A DNA stretch of 64,000 nucleotides, from NCBI GenBank assembly GCA_014896305.1, contig JADBKQ010000005.1:138381-202380 (forward strand), read 5' to 3'. Below the pieces are notes generated by a model. The model saw only the letters and a program-made list of their open reading frames with translations, ran no database searches and was not told where the DNA came from. The DNA is from Limnochordaceae bacterium. Lineage in GTDB: Bacteria > Bacillota > Limnochordia > Limnochordales > DUMU01. Below, piece by piece: positions 27,922-36,369 of the stretch (positions are counted from its first letter, which is position 1; each line of letters opens with the position of its first letter). Position numbers and translations under genes: made by a program.

Positions 27922-30533
27922 CAAAAGGATCTTTCCTCCCAATGGGCAAACCGTAACTGCGTAGGGTCAAAGGCCCGAGCGGCAATCCAAACCCGGCGAC
28001 CATCCGTCCGCAACCGGACGGCCCCCTGCAAATCCGTCCGCCAGACCGCGACCTCCCGCTGCTCGAGACCGGCCAGGAAGGTTGACCCCGGCTGGCCATA
28101 CCCGTTGCGACCCACGCTTATCACCGCGGCGCGCGGATTCCAGAAGTCAACGAAAGGAGCATACCAGGCAGAATCAGCTCCGTGGTGGGGGGCCTTCAGA
28201 ACGACCACGCTGGTCCCGGCCCGAGGTGAGACAGGCCCAGGCTCGCGCAACCAGGCGGCCTGGCCGCTTCGCTCCATGTCTCCCGGGAACAACAGGCACA
28301 CACGGCCATAGCCAATCGTAAAGGCCAAAGAATGATCGTTACCCTGGTTCTCCAACCCGGCTCGCTCAGCCGGCGGCGCGCCCTCACCTGAGTGTGGCGG
28401 CCACAGCACCTGCCAGTAGACAGAGTTCCCCCATTGTCCCTGGTCTCCCTGCTTGACCACCCACTCGGGCAAGTCTGCCCACCGGAGGCAGTCCCGGATG
28501 GCGGAAGTGCTCCGTTCGCCACTCGACCAGTCCCCATGAACCAGCCACCTGGCCTCTTGGTTCTCCACGATGGGGATCAGCCCCTGCTCATGATCACTGT
28601 GGGGGTGCGAGACAACCAGGCCCACTTTCGCACCGCCTACTTGCCGCTTTACGAACTCCCTCAACGACGGGCCGGCTGCGGCTGGACCACCGTCCACCAG
28701 GAGTGGCATCTGCCCAGGAGCCTGGATCAGAGCCGCATCGCCCTGCCCAACGTCCACAAACCAGACCCGCAGCAGGTGACGGTCAGTCTGCCAGCGTGGC
28801 CCACTCAACGCCAAAGCCAGTATGAACCCGGCCACAACTCGCCGGTCGACCCCACCCAGGCGGTCGCGGCGGCCCAGATATCGAAACGGATCCCGGCCCA
28901 CATCCGTCCCGGCCACCAGCAGAGCCAGGCTGCCAAGCCCCAACAGGCTCCAAGGACTCCAAGGCGGTAGCCGTAGCAGACTCCCCGGCCAGGCCCCCAC
29001 TTGCTGGAGGACCCACCAGAGCAACCGCAGCCCCACCTCCAGGGCCTGTGCCAGAAACTGGTCCACAACCCTGCCTGCGTACGGCAGAGGCAACATCCGA
29101 ATCAGGCAGCGCCAACCCGCCAGGGGTACCAGCCACGCTGCCAAGGGCACCACCACCAGGTTAGTGACCACACCGTACGGGCTCACCTCTCCGAAATTGC
29201 TCCAAACCAGGGGCAAAGTGCTCAGCCAAGCCGCCACGGAGAAGGCCCACGACTGGTGCCAGCGCACCGGCAGCCACGGAAGCCACTTACAGCCCAGCTG
29301 TGCCAGGGGCCGGGTCCACAGGATCAGTCCGGCAGTGGCAGCCAGGGACAGAAGCAATCCTACGTCAAAGACCCAGAAAGGATTGACTATCGCCAGGAAG
29401 AGACCAGCGGCCCCCAGCAGGTTCAACGGGTCGACACCCTGACGCTTCCCCAGCGCCAATCCGAACATGGCCATCAGTCCGGCCCGAGCCGCACTCCCTC
29501 CTGCACCGACCAACAGCACATAGCCGCCTACCAGTAAAGCAGTAACCCAGCGCAGCCCGGCACCACCCCATCCCAAACGGCGTCCCACCACCATGGCGGC
29601 CGCTGCCACAAGGGCTACATTGAGGCCCGAAACCGCTAACAGATGGCTCACCCCGGATCGAGTAAACGTTTCTTGAACTGCGGCCGGCAACGCCTGCCGG
29701 TCGCCCCAGAAGATTCCCTGCAGCATTCCCTGGTAGGGCCAGTCCAACCCCTCCCCGGTGACCGCCACCGCCCGCTGCCGCCATTGAAACAACGTACGCC
29801 GCAGCCGGTTCGATGGGCTCAAAGGTCCAGCAATGCGCCGGACCTGCACCTGGCCAGGGGTGGCATATGCTACCGCCAAAACACCGTGCCGGGCCAGGTA
29901 TGTAGCGTAGCGGAACTGGCCAGGGTTCCCTCCCCCCGACGGCAGCCGCAACTCCACGGCGGCACAGAGACGATCCCCCGGTCGCAATTGGGCGATGGCT
30001 CGCTCTGCCGGCGTGAGAGCTTCGAAAAACCGGCAGCTGTCCCGGTACACCGTCAACAGCACCTGCCCCCGGCTCAGTGCAGGGGTAGACACCCTGTCCC
30101 ACTGCCTCGTCCCTGCTCTTGCCTGCCAGGGGCGCAGCCAGATCTGCCAACCGGGTTCGCGGTGAGGCGGCAACCCCTGCAGGTCGACCACCTCCGCCTC
30201 CAGCTGAACTGGTTGTTGCCGCTCCGCTCCCACCGACCGGTACTGCAACAGGGGCCAGAAACTGAGGACTTCGACTCGGGACGACCAGGCCCCAGCACCC
30301 GCCAAAGCAGTGGCGGCCAAGAGGAGGACATCCTTCCGCCAGCTCCCCGGCCCTTCTCTGCGGACTCCGGGTAAACGAAGGGGTGAAGGCACCCTGAGGG
30401 AGCTGATCAACATACTTACTGCCCCGGTCGCAGCCGTGCCCAACCAAAGGGCAGCCGCCATCTCCTGCCGCCAGGCGATCAGTACGCCGGCGCTCCATGC
30501 CGCGCCCAGCCACACCCACGGCCGCCGCTTCAC
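27921..30533 (-). CDS. comEC: DNA internalization protein ComEC/Rec2
   Basis: 870 residues: N-terminal membrane segments and an external DUF4131 domain (about 90-260), a multi-helix Competence domain (SGVSHLLAVSGLNVALVAAAA at its start, then RAGLMAMFGL and NPFWVFDVGLLLSLAAT), and a C-terminal metallo-beta-lactamase-like domain (FVDVGQGDAALIQ, VVSHPHSDHEQG, LKAPHHGADSAW). ComEC forms the channel for single-stranded DNA during natural transformation, and the last domain may degrade one strand. Start: GTG overlapping the comEA stop by four bases (GTGA). All expected domains are intact, so a working DNA-uptake channel is plausible. Confidence 0.94.
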   Translation of the reverse strand: MKRRPWVWLGAAWSAGVLIAWRQEMAAALWLGTAATGAVSMLISSLRVPSPLRLPGVRREGPGSWRKDVLLLAATALAGAGAWSSRVEVLSFWPLLQYRSVGAERQQPVQLEAEVVDLQGLPPHREPGWQIWLRPWQARAGTRQWDRVSTPALSRGQVLLTVYRDSCRFFEALTPAERAIAQLRPGDRLCAAVELRLPSGGGNPGQFRYATYLARHGVLAVAYATPGQVQVRRIAGPLSPSNRLRRTLFQWRQRAVAVTGEGLDWPYQGMLQGIFWGDRQALPAAVQETFTRSGVSHLLAVSGLNVALVAAAAMVVGRRLGWGGAGLRWVTALLVGGYVLLVGAGGSAARAGLMAMFGLALGKRQGVDPLNLLGAAGLFLAIVNPFWVFDVGLLLSLAATAGLILWTRPLAQLGCKWLPWLPVRWHQSWAFSVAAWLSTLPLVWSNFGEVSPYGVVTNLVVVPLAAWLVPLAGWRCLIRMLPLPYAGRVVDQFLAQALEVGLRLLWWVLQQVGAWPGSLLRLPPWSPWSLLGLGSLALLVAGTDVGRDPFRYLGRRDRLGGVDRRVVAGFILALALSGPRWQTDRHLLRVWFVDVGQGDAALIQAPGQMPLLVDGGPAAAGPSLREFVKRQVGGAKVGLVVSHPHSDHEQGLIPIVENQEARWLVHGDWSSGERSTSAIRDCLRWADLPEWVVKQGDQGQWGNSVYWQVLWPPHSGEGAPPAERAGLENQGNDHSLAFTIGYGRVCLLFPGDMERSGQAAWLREPGPVSPRAGTSVVVLKAPHHGADSAWYAPFVDFWNPRAAVISVGRNGYGQPGSTFLAGLEQREVAVWRTDLQGAVRLRTDGRRVWIAARAFDPTQLRFAHWEERSF

Positions 30534-31195
30534 CGCGTGGCCGAGCCCCCGGGAGCAGAAACGGTGAGCCGGTCGCGTAGCTGCGCCAGTTTGGAGGGGC
30601 CAATGCCCGGCACCTCCACCAGCTGGTCTACAGAGATGAATGGTCCTTTCTCATTCCGATAGCTAATAATCCGCTCGGCGAGGGCTGGGCCAATCCCTGG
30701 CAGTGCATCTAGATCAGCCAGCGAAGCCCGGTTCAGATCGATCCGCTCCGGTCCGCCTGCAGGGGCTGGAAGACCTGCCGATGCCGCCGGGTCTTGTGCC
30801 GCCGGCGGCAGGGCGGCGAAGGGCTGGGTTTCCGCTTGCTTGCTAGCCTGGCGGGCCGCGGGCGCACAGGATTGCTGTTCACCCGCCGCACTAGTAGTCA
30901 CGACTGACCCGCTGGCCCCTGCTGGCAACGCCGAGGAATGACTGGGAAAATCGGCCTGGGCCGCGGCGACCAGGGTGGAGTTGTCGGACGACTCCGCTGC
31001 CGCCGACGAGGCCGCCGCCGTCTCTTCCCGGAAGACACCGGGAGTTACCCCGCTGGGCGGCGAGGGTGGCGCCAGTCGCTTCGCCTGCCACCAGTCCCAG
31101 CCAAACGAACCGATCACCACGAGCAAGGCCAACGACCAGACGAGCCGTTCTTTGCAGCCAAAAAGACCATCGGGTCGCCAGGAACGAAGGGTCAA
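30530..31195 (-). CDS. comEA: Competence protein ComEA (DNA receptor, helix-hairpin-helix)
   Basis: 221 residues. An N-terminal membrane anchor (about 18-36), an Ala/Ser-rich flexible linker of about 110 residues, and a C-terminal HhH DNA-binding domain: RIDLNRASLADLDALPGIG, then ALAERIISYRNEKGPF and VPGIGPSKLAQLR. The SLBB domain found in some Bacillota ComEA proteins is not visible; the linker is instead low complexity. ComEA binds double-stranded DNA outside the membrane and hands it to ComEC. Start: TTG with GGAGG eight bases upstream. It has its own promoter and a leader hairpin. Confidence 0.92.
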   Translation of the reverse strand: MTLRSWRPDGLFGCKERLVWSLALLVVIGSFGWDWWQAKRLAPPSPPSGVTPGVFREETAAASSAAAESSDNSTLVAAAQADFPSHSSALPAGASGSVVTTSAAGEQQSCAPAARQASKQAETQPFAALPPAAQDPAASAGLPAPAGGPERIDLNRASLADLDALPGIGPALAERIISYRNEKGPFISVDQLVEVPGIGPSKLAQLRDRLTVSAPGGSATR

Positions 31196-31222
31196 CGTTG
31201 CTCCCTCCCTGGTGAACGCGAA

Positions 31223-31256
31223 ACAGCCCGCTACTCTCCAGGGGGCAGCGGGCTGT
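31223..31256 (-). promoter_or_regulatory. Leader hairpin of comEA (attenuator-like)
   Basis: A perfect ten-base-pair inverted repeat (31223-31232 with 31247-31256) lies in the 5' leader between the predicted comEA transcription start (near 31281) and its start codon. On the minus strand it is followed only by TTTCG, so termination would be partial at best. Confidence 0.5.
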
Positions 31257-31287
31257 CATGCGCCTTGGTTTGTTCATCCAGCCTTGG

Positions 31288-31316
31288 ATTATAGCACCAT
31301 GGGCCGTTGAACGCAA
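31288..31316 (-). promoter_or_regulatory. Promoter of comEA-comEC-holA
   Basis: TTGCGT (31311-31316), 17 bases, then a perfect TATAAT (31288-31293) on the minus strand, in the gap after leuS. Confidence 0.8.
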
Positions 31317-31337
31317 GGGCGAAAAGGAATCTTCTTC

Positions 31338-33788
31338 CTAAATGACGAGGTTGACGATCTTGTTTGGCACAACGACGACCTGGCGAGGCGAGCGGCCATC
31401 CAGCACGCCCTGGACTTTGGGCGAAGCCAGTGCCGTCTGTTGCAGCTCCTCCCGGCTCAGCCCGGCCGCCACCTGGATCCGGTCGCGTACCTTGCCATTG
31501 ATCTGGATTACCACGGTGACCTGATCCTCCTGCAGCGCCTCGGGATCCACCAGCGGCCAGCTCTGCTCATGCACGCTGCCCTGGCCCCCCAGCATCTGCC
31601 ACAGCTCCTCGGCCATGAACGGCGCAAACGGAGCCAGCAAAACCGTGAGAGTCCGCAAGCTTTCGTCGATCTGGCTGGCCGACTGCTCCACCAGCGGGCG
31701 GGCCCGGTACGCGTACAGCCCGTTGACCAGCTCCATGATGGCGGCAATCGCCGTGTTCATGTTGAACCGTTCGCTGATATCCGTGGTCACCCGTTGGATC
31801 GTGCGGTGCAGCAGACGCCGTAACTGCCGATCGGATGGCGCACCAGCCGCCGAGTGGTCGGCTTCGGTCCACTCCCCCACCAGTCGCCAGACTCGCTGCA
31901 AGAAGCGGTAGATTCCCTCCACCCCTGCCTCACTCCACTCCAGATCTCGGTCTGGCGGAGCGGCAAACAACACGAAGGTACGGGCCGTATCCGCACCGTA
32001 TCTCGCAATGATGTCCTCCGGGTCGACGATGTTCCCTTTCGACTTCGACATAGCCGACCCGCCCAGCGTGACCATACCCTGGGTAAACAGCGACTGAAAG
32101 GGCTCATCAAACTGCAGCCAACCGGCGTCCCGCAGGACCTTCGTGAAAAAGCGAGAGTACAAGAGATGGAGAATGGCGTGCTCCACGCCGCCGATGTACT
32201 GGTCCACCGGTAGCCAGTAGTTGACCCGCTGGGGGTCGAGCGCCTGGCGATCATCGTGCGAACAGGCGTACCGCAGATAATACCAGGAGGAATCGACAAA
32301 CGTATCCATGGTATCGGTCTCGCGGCTAGCCGGCCCGCCGCAGCGCGGGCAGGTCGTGTGAACAAACGACTCGACTCGAGCCAGCGGAGAACGCTCCCCG
32401 GGCTGTAGGTCGACCTCCCGGGGCAACAGGACAGGCAGCTGCTCCCGGGGCACGGGTATCGTTCCGCACCGGTCACAGTAGACCAATGGGATCGGCACGC
32501 CCCAGTACCGTTGCCGGCTGATCAGCCAGTCCCGCAGCCGGTACTGCACCCGGGCCTTCCCCTGCCCCCGCTCTTCCAGCCAGGACACGATCTTTTGCTT
32601 GGCTTCCTCGTTGTCCAGCCCATCGAACGGCCCCGAGTTGACCAACTGTCCCGCTTCAACGTAGGCTTCGGACAACGCCTCTCCGTCCCTGGGCCGACCA
32701 TCGGGTGAGATGACCACCTCGACCGGCAAGTGATACTTCCGGGCAAACTCGAAATCGCGCTGGTCATGAGCGGGTACACCCATCACCGCTCCTGTCCCGT
32801 ACTCCATCAGCACGTAGTTGCCTACCCAAATCGGTATGGGGCGGCCGTTGGCCGGGTTGATGGCATAGGAGCCGGTGGGCGTCCCGATCTTCTCGGCCAG
32901 TTCCCGCTCCCGCTCGGTCACCGGGACTTGCGCCTGGCGCAAAGCAGCCACTGCTGCGGCTGCCTCTGGCCCTTTCACTAACGAATCGACCAACGGGTGC
33001 TCCGGAGCGACCACCATGTAGGTGACCCCGAACAGCGTGTCGGGTCGAGTGGTAAAGACTGTCAGCGTCTCACTGCGACCTTGAATGGGAAAGACAATCT
33101 CCGCCCCTTCACTGCGCCCGATCCAGTTGGCCTGCATGGTGCGGACCCGCTCCGGCCAGCGCTGAAGCCGCTCCAGATCCTTGAGCAGCGGCTCGGCATA
33201 CTCGGTGATCTTCAAGAACCACTGCTTCAGATAGCGCTGTTCCACCGGCGAGTGACACCGCCAACAGGTACCGTCTTCCACCTGTTCGTTGGCGAGCACC
33301 GTGTGGCAACCGGGACACCAGTTGACTCGGGAAGCTGCCTTATAGACGAGACCTCGCTCGTAGAACAGGAGAAAGATCGCCTGAGTCCAGCGGTAATACT
33401 CCGGATCACAGGTGGCCAGCTCCCGGTCCCAGTCATAGCTGAGCCCCAGCTTCTTCATCTGCTCCCGCATGTAGCCGATATTCTGCCAGGTCCAGTCGGC
33501 AGGGTGAATCCCTCGTTTGAGAGCGGCGTTCTCCGCTGGCAGCCCAAAGGCATCCCAACCGATGGGATGCAGGACAGAGTAACCCCGCATCCGATGGAAG
33601 CGGGCGACTACATCCCCCAACGAGTAGTTGCGTACGTGACCCATGTGGAGGCGTCCCGAAGGGTATGGAAACATCTCCAGACAGTAATACTTCGGCCGGG
33701 ATCCCCCTTCTGCCGCTCGGTAAAGCTTCTGCTTCTCCCACTGCTGACGCCACTTGGGTTCGATCTCCGCTGGTTGATACTCCCTCAC
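31338..33788 (-). CDS. leuS: Leucyl-tRNA synthetase
   Basis: 816 residues, class-I synthetase. The HIGH-type motif is [12 protein letters not shown], the KMSKS-type motif is SAMSKSKGN, and the CP1 editing domain contains [15 protein letters not shown] and [13 protein letters not shown]. The C-terminal anticodon-binding domain and a final tRNA-binding tail ([13 protein letters not shown]) are complete. I chose the GTG at 33788 ([13 protein letters not shown]) with GGGGGAG five bases upstream; upstream codons lie in the tRNA and terminator region. No separate promoter fits between the tRNA terminator and this start (see findings). Confidence 0.97.
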   Translation of the reverse strand: MREYQPAEIEPKWRQQWEKQKLYRAAEGGSRPKYYCLEMFPYPSGRLHMGHVRNYSLGDVVARFHRMRGYSVLHPIGWDAFGLPAENAALKRGIHPADWTWQNIGYMREQMKKLGLSYDWDRELATCDPEYYRWTQAIFLLFYERGLVYKAASRVNWCPGCHTVLANEQVEDGTCWRCHSPVEQRYLKQWFLKITEYAEPLLKDLERLQRWPERVRTMQANWIGRSEGAEIVFPIQGRSETLTVFTTRPDTLFGVTYMVVAPEHPLVDSLVKGPEAAAAVAALRQAQVPVTERERELAEKIGTPTGSYAINPANGRPIPIWVGNYVLMEYGTGAVMGVPAHDQRDFEFARKYHLPVEVVISPDGRPRDGEALSEAYVEAGQLVNSGPFDGLDNEEAKQKIVSWLEERGQGKARVQYRLRDWLISRQRYWGVPIPLVYCDRCGTIPVPREQLPVLLPREVDLQPGERSPLARVESFVHTTCPRCGGPASRETDTMDTFVDSSWYYLRYACSHDDRQALDPQRVNYWLPVDQYIGGVEHAILHLLYSRFFTKVLRDAGWLQFDEPFQSLFTQGMVTLGGSAMSKSKGNIVDPEDIIARYGADTARTFVLFAAPPDRDLEWSEAGVEGIYRFLQRVWRLVGEWTEADHSAAGAPSDRQLRRLLHRTIQRVTTDISERFNMNTAIAAIMELVNGLYAYRARPLVEQSASQIDESLRTLTVLLAPFAPFMAEELWQMLGGQGSVHEQSWPLVDPEALQEDQVTVVIQINGKVRDRIQVAAGLSREELQQTALASPKVQGVLDGRSPRQVVVVPNKIVNLVI

Positions 33789-33803
33789 CGCCGCTCCCCC
33801 TTT

Positions 33804-33842
33804 AGCAAAAGGGCCTCTCGTCCGCCACCAGGACGAAAGGCC
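33804..33842 (-). terminator. Intrinsic terminator between tRNA-Ala and leuS
   Basis: A 12-base-pair stem with one G-U pair (33812-33823 with 33831-33842, seven-base loop) is followed on the minus strand by CTTTTG. It ends just before the leuS ribosome-binding site. It could act as a full terminator for the tRNA or as a read-through attenuator for leuS. Confidence 0.75.
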
Positions 33843-33881
33843 GCACGCACGGTTACCCATCCAGAATACCCCACAAAAAGA

Positions 33882-33955
33882 TGGTGGAGCTGAGCGGGAT
33901 CGAACCGCCGACCTCGTGAATGCCATTCACGCTCTCCCAGCTGAGCTACAGCCCC
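33882..33955 (-). tRNA. tRNA-Ala (anticodon GGC), 74 nt, apparent 2-nt deletion
   Basis: Read on the minus strand it begins GGGGCTGTAGCTCAGCTGGG and ends in CAGCTCC-A-CCA. The acceptor stem pairs fully with one G-U pair. The T-arm (GGCGG-TTCGATC-CCGCT) is normal, the anticodon loop is ATGGCAT (anticodon GGC), and CCA is encoded. Normal bacterial tRNA-Ala is 76 nt with CCA; here the sequence GAGCGTGAATGGCAT is two bases shorter than expected between the D-stem and anticodon stem, as if one CG of a CGCG run were lost. The anticodon stem CGTGA/TCACG can form only by borrowing the base that normally closes the D-stem. A strong promoter is upstream. Confidence 0.88.
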
Positions 33956-34028
33956 ACGCAAACCATCTCACTTCCGGCCGACCTCTTGCACCCCTCGGCC
34001 CGAGGTCACGCCAGCGTGAACATCCATC

Positions 34029-34057
34029 ATTGTAGCGGGTGCGACAGCTTGCGTCAA
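34029..34057 (-). promoter_or_regulatory. Promoter of tRNA-Ala (and probably leuS)
   Basis: TTGACG (34052-34057), 17 bases, then TACAAT (34029-34034) on the minus strand: one mismatch per hexamer, ideal spacing, about 70 bases before the tRNA. The leader in between holds two short palindromes (CACGCTGGCGTG and CCTCGGGCCGAGG). Confidence 0.88.
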
Positions 34058-34076
34058 GCCACTTTTACAACTGCCT

Positions 34077-34454
34077 TCAGGGACCTGTGGCCGGCTCCAT
34101 TTCCTGTGTGGCTACCACGCCCATCACGCGAGGAGCATCCGACCAGAGTCGCTCCAGATCATAGTAGGTGCGCAGTTGGTCCAGGAACACATGCACCACG
34201 ACCATCCCGTAATCCAGGAGAATCCAACCTGCACCGTCGGCCCCCTCTCGCCGCTGCAAATCTACCTCCGCTGCCGCCAGCCGTTCCTGCACGAACCGGG
34301 CAATGGCCTGCACCTGCATGCGGCTGGAAGCACTACAGATGACGAAGTAATCGGCTATGGGCGTCAACTGCCTCATGTCCAGAATGACCACATCTTCGGC
34401 CTTCTTCTCGTCCGCTGCTGTTGCCGCCAGCTGCGCAATCTGTGCGGCCTCCAT
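34077..34454 (-). CDS. rsfS: Ribosomal silencing factor RsfS
   Basis: 125 residues of the RsfS/Iojap family: KAEDVVILDMRQLTPIADYF, then VICSASSRMQVQAIA, GWILLDYGMVVVHVF and YYDLERLW. RsfS binds ribosomal protein L14 on the large subunit and blocks subunit joining in starvation. An AAGGGGG site lies seven bases before the ATG. It follows yqeK by three bases, the standard nadD-yqeK-rsfS neighbourhood, although nadD is separated here by the RRM gene. Confidence 0.95.
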   Translation of the reverse strand: MEAAQIAQLAATAADEKKAEDVVILDMRQLTPIADYFVICSASSRMQVQAIARFVQERLAAAEVDLQRREGADGAGWILLDYGMVVVHVFLDQLRTYYDLERLWSDAPRVMGVVATQEMEPATGP

Positions 34455-34457
34455 GGA

Positions 34458-35087
34458 TCAACCCCCTTGTGTCGAGCGCGCTCTCGGAAACGACGGACCT
34501 GCATGCATTAGCAACCAATTACGACTGGCCACGCTCAACGGGTGAATCGGCAACTGGGCCCGCAGGCAATACCGCAACGAACTGTCCGTTGCCAACCGGC
34601 AAGCCTGCCACAGGTCCTTATCCACCCAACGGCGGATCCTCGCCACCCCCGGATACTCCCGGCTGGGTTCGGCCGCGTCCGCCACCAGCAACACCGCCTC
34701 CAGGACGCTCATCTGCGGACGCCCGGTGGTGTGATAGGCAACGGCCGCCAGCAACTCCTCATCCTCCAACCCCAGCTCTCGCTGAGCCCAGGCCGCCGCC
34801 ACCGGCCCGTGCAGCAAAACCGGCGCTGCTTCTTCTACCTCCGAGGTCACTATACCAAACTCCCTGGCTGCCTTCAACAAACGGTCAGCCGGCCACTCCC
34901 GCATCAGGTCATGCAGGTATCCTGCCCAACGCCCGCGCCAAGCAGCCAGGCCGTGCTGGCTGCAAAGGTGGGAGGACAAGCGGGCCACCCCCTCGACATG
35001 TAGCTGGCGCGCGGGGGATAGCTGCTGCGCCACTTGTTGTTTCAGGTACTCTTCTATGGGGATACCGTGATGGGTCAGTGTTGGCAT
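34458..35087 (-). CDS. yqeK: YqeK HD-domain hydrolase (Ap4A hydrolase family)
   Basis: 209 residues of the YqeK family. HD-type metal ligands: HVEGVARLSSHL (first His), GYLHDLMREWP (HD), LLHGPVAAA and AVAYHTTGRPQMSVLEAV (further His), and VADAAEPSREYPG. YqeK proteins symmetrically hydrolyse diadenosine tetraphosphate. The start ATG has only a weak GGGGG site upstream. A terminator lies 55 bases before it, so its own promoter must be in 35088-35141 or transcription must read through; no clear promoter is seen. The C-terminal 20 residues are variable. Confidence 0.9.
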   Translation of the reverse strand: MPTLTHHGIPIEEYLKQQVAQQLSPARQLHVEGVARLSSHLCSQHGLAAWRGRWAGYLHDLMREWPADRLLKAAREFGIVTSEVEEAAPVLLHGPVAAAWAQRELGLEDEELLAAVAYHTTGRPQMSVLEAVLLVADAAEPSREYPGVARIRRWVDKDLWQACRLATDSSLRYCLRAQLPIHPLSVASRNWLLMHAGPSFPRARSTQGG

Positions 35088-35141
35088 CGTTGCGACCCCC
35101 GATCTTCATCCTACCAGCTCGGCGCTGGACCAGCCATCCAT

Positions 35142-35178
35142 AAAAAAGCAGGTGCACCTACCAACGAGGTGCACCTGC
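35142..35178 (-). terminator. Intrinsic terminator after the RRM gene
   Basis: A perfect 12-base-pair stem (35148-35159 with 35167-35178; arms GCAGGTGCACCT and complement) with a seven-base loop, followed on the minus strand by TTTTTT. The best terminator in the window. Confidence 0.95.
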
Positions 35179-35266
35179 CGGCTCGACTGCCTGGCTGGGA
35201 CTAACGGGGAAACGGGGATGAGAGTTGGCCACCTCGAACCGAGGCAGCCACTTTGTCTTGGTCTAC

Positions 35267-35521
35267 CTACCGCTCAGGGCGAGGACGAGCCTCGTTGACC
35301 ACGATCTGACGACCACCAACCTCCGTGCCGTTCAAGCCAGCGACGACCTTCTCAACATCCTCATCATTGACCTCGACAAACCCGAAGCCGCGCGAACGGC
35401 CCGTAAACTTGTCGGTAATGATGCGGCTGCTAATGACGGGTGCCACACGAGAAAAGATAGAAGTCAACTCCTCCTCGGTAGTAGACCAAGGAAGGTTACC
35501 CACATACAGGGTTTTGGCCAC
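35267..35521 (-). CDS. RNA-recognition-motif (RRM) RNA-binding protein
   Basis: 84 residues forming a single RRM. RNP2 is LYVGNL and RNP1 is RSRGFGFVEV; the aromatic pair of RNP1 is intact, so RNA binding is likely. Also typical are TTEEELTSIFSRVAPV and the closing GRQIVVNEARPR. Small RRM proteins like this are best known in cyanobacteria, where some respond to cold, and are scattered in other bacteria; their targets are mostly unknown. Start: GTG with GAGGTGAT just upstream. It has its own promoter, a leader of about 120 bases and a perfect terminator, so it is a one-gene unit inserted between nadD and yqeK. Confidence 0.95.
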   Translation of the reverse strand: MAKTLYVGNLPWSTTEEELTSIFSRVAPVISSRIITDKFTGRSRGFGFVEVNDEDVEKVVAGLNGTEVGGRQIVVNEARPRPER

Positions 35522-35647
35522 TTATATCACCTCAAACAGTATCGTTTGCCAGAAGCCAGTGCCCGGAACCATTGTTCACAACCCCCACAGTCTGTCAGCC
35601 AGCCAACCTGCCGTTCCCGATCCTTTCTCCCACCCCTCATCCCCAAA

Positions 35648-35676
35648 GGTATAAGAACGCCCGGGGGCAGCGTCAA
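35648..35676 (-). promoter_or_regulatory. Promoter of the RRM gene
   Basis: TTGACG (35671-35676), 17 bases, then TATACC (35648-35653) on the minus strand, just after the nadD stop. It predicts a start near 35641 and a 5' leader of about 120 bases. Confidence 0.75.
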
Positions 35677-35689
35677 ACTCGACTTTCGG

Positions 35690-36361
35690 CTAACAAGGAG
35701 GATCTCCCTGCAGTTGAAGATTGCCGTCCACAATCATCTGGGTTGCCCCATACAATCCGTTCTTGTAGATGTAATACGCCACTGTTTCCGGCACCAAGTA
35801 CCGGATGGGCCGACCCAAACGAACCCGCTGTCGAATGTCCGTGGACGAAATGGCCATCGCTGGTACTTCAACTACTTTGATGCGGTCCTTGTGACGCCGG
35901 TATAGATCCCCCAGCTGTTGCTCCAATCGACTAAGGTCATACCCCGGTCTCGTTGCAGCCACAAACGTGCACAGGCGTAGCAGCTCCTCCGGATTCTTCC
36001 ACGCCAGGATCTCCAGGATCGCATCCGCACCGGTGATGAAGTACAGTTGGGTGTCGGGGCCATACAACGTAGAAAGATCGTGGAGGGTATCTATAGTATA
36101 GGTCGTCCCGGGCCGTTCAATATCCACCCGGGACACTTCGAAATGAGGGTTTGTCAGGGTAGCCAGAATGGTCATCATGTAACGGTGCTTGGCTTCCGTG
36201 TACCCGCCGGCCGGTTTATGCGCCGGTTGACCCGTGGGGACGAACAACACCTGATCCAACCCGTACTCAGCCCGTACTGCCTCAGCAGTGACCAGGTGTC
36301 CATAGTGAATCGGGTCGAAGGTTCCGCCCATCACACCCAGAGTCCTTACCTGCCTGAACAC
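35690..36361 (-). CDS. nadD: Nicotinate-nucleotide adenylyltransferase NadD
   Basis: About 223 residues. The nucleotidyltransferase motifs are [16 protein letters not shown] near the N-terminus and the [20 protein letters not shown] segment (ISSTxIR) near residue 180. NadD transfers AMP to nicotinate mononucleotide in NAD synthesis. I chose the GTG at 36361, closely preceded by GAGGTGG; the frame also allows a TTG at 36373 that overlaps the proA stop. It is the last gene of obg-proB-proA-nadD. Confidence 0.94.
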   Translation of the reverse strand: MFRQVRTLGVMGGTFDPIHYGHLVTAEAVRAEYGLDQVLFVPTGQPAHKPAGGYTEAKHRYMMTILATLTNPHFEVSRVDIERPGTTYTIDTLHDLSTLYGPDTQLYFITGADAILEILAWKNPEELLRLCTFVAATRPGYDLSRLEQQLGDLYRRHKDRIKVVEVPAMAISSTDIRQRVRLGRPIRYLVPETVAYYIYKNGLYGATQMIVDGNLQLQGDPPC

Positions 36362-36369
36362 GATCCACC

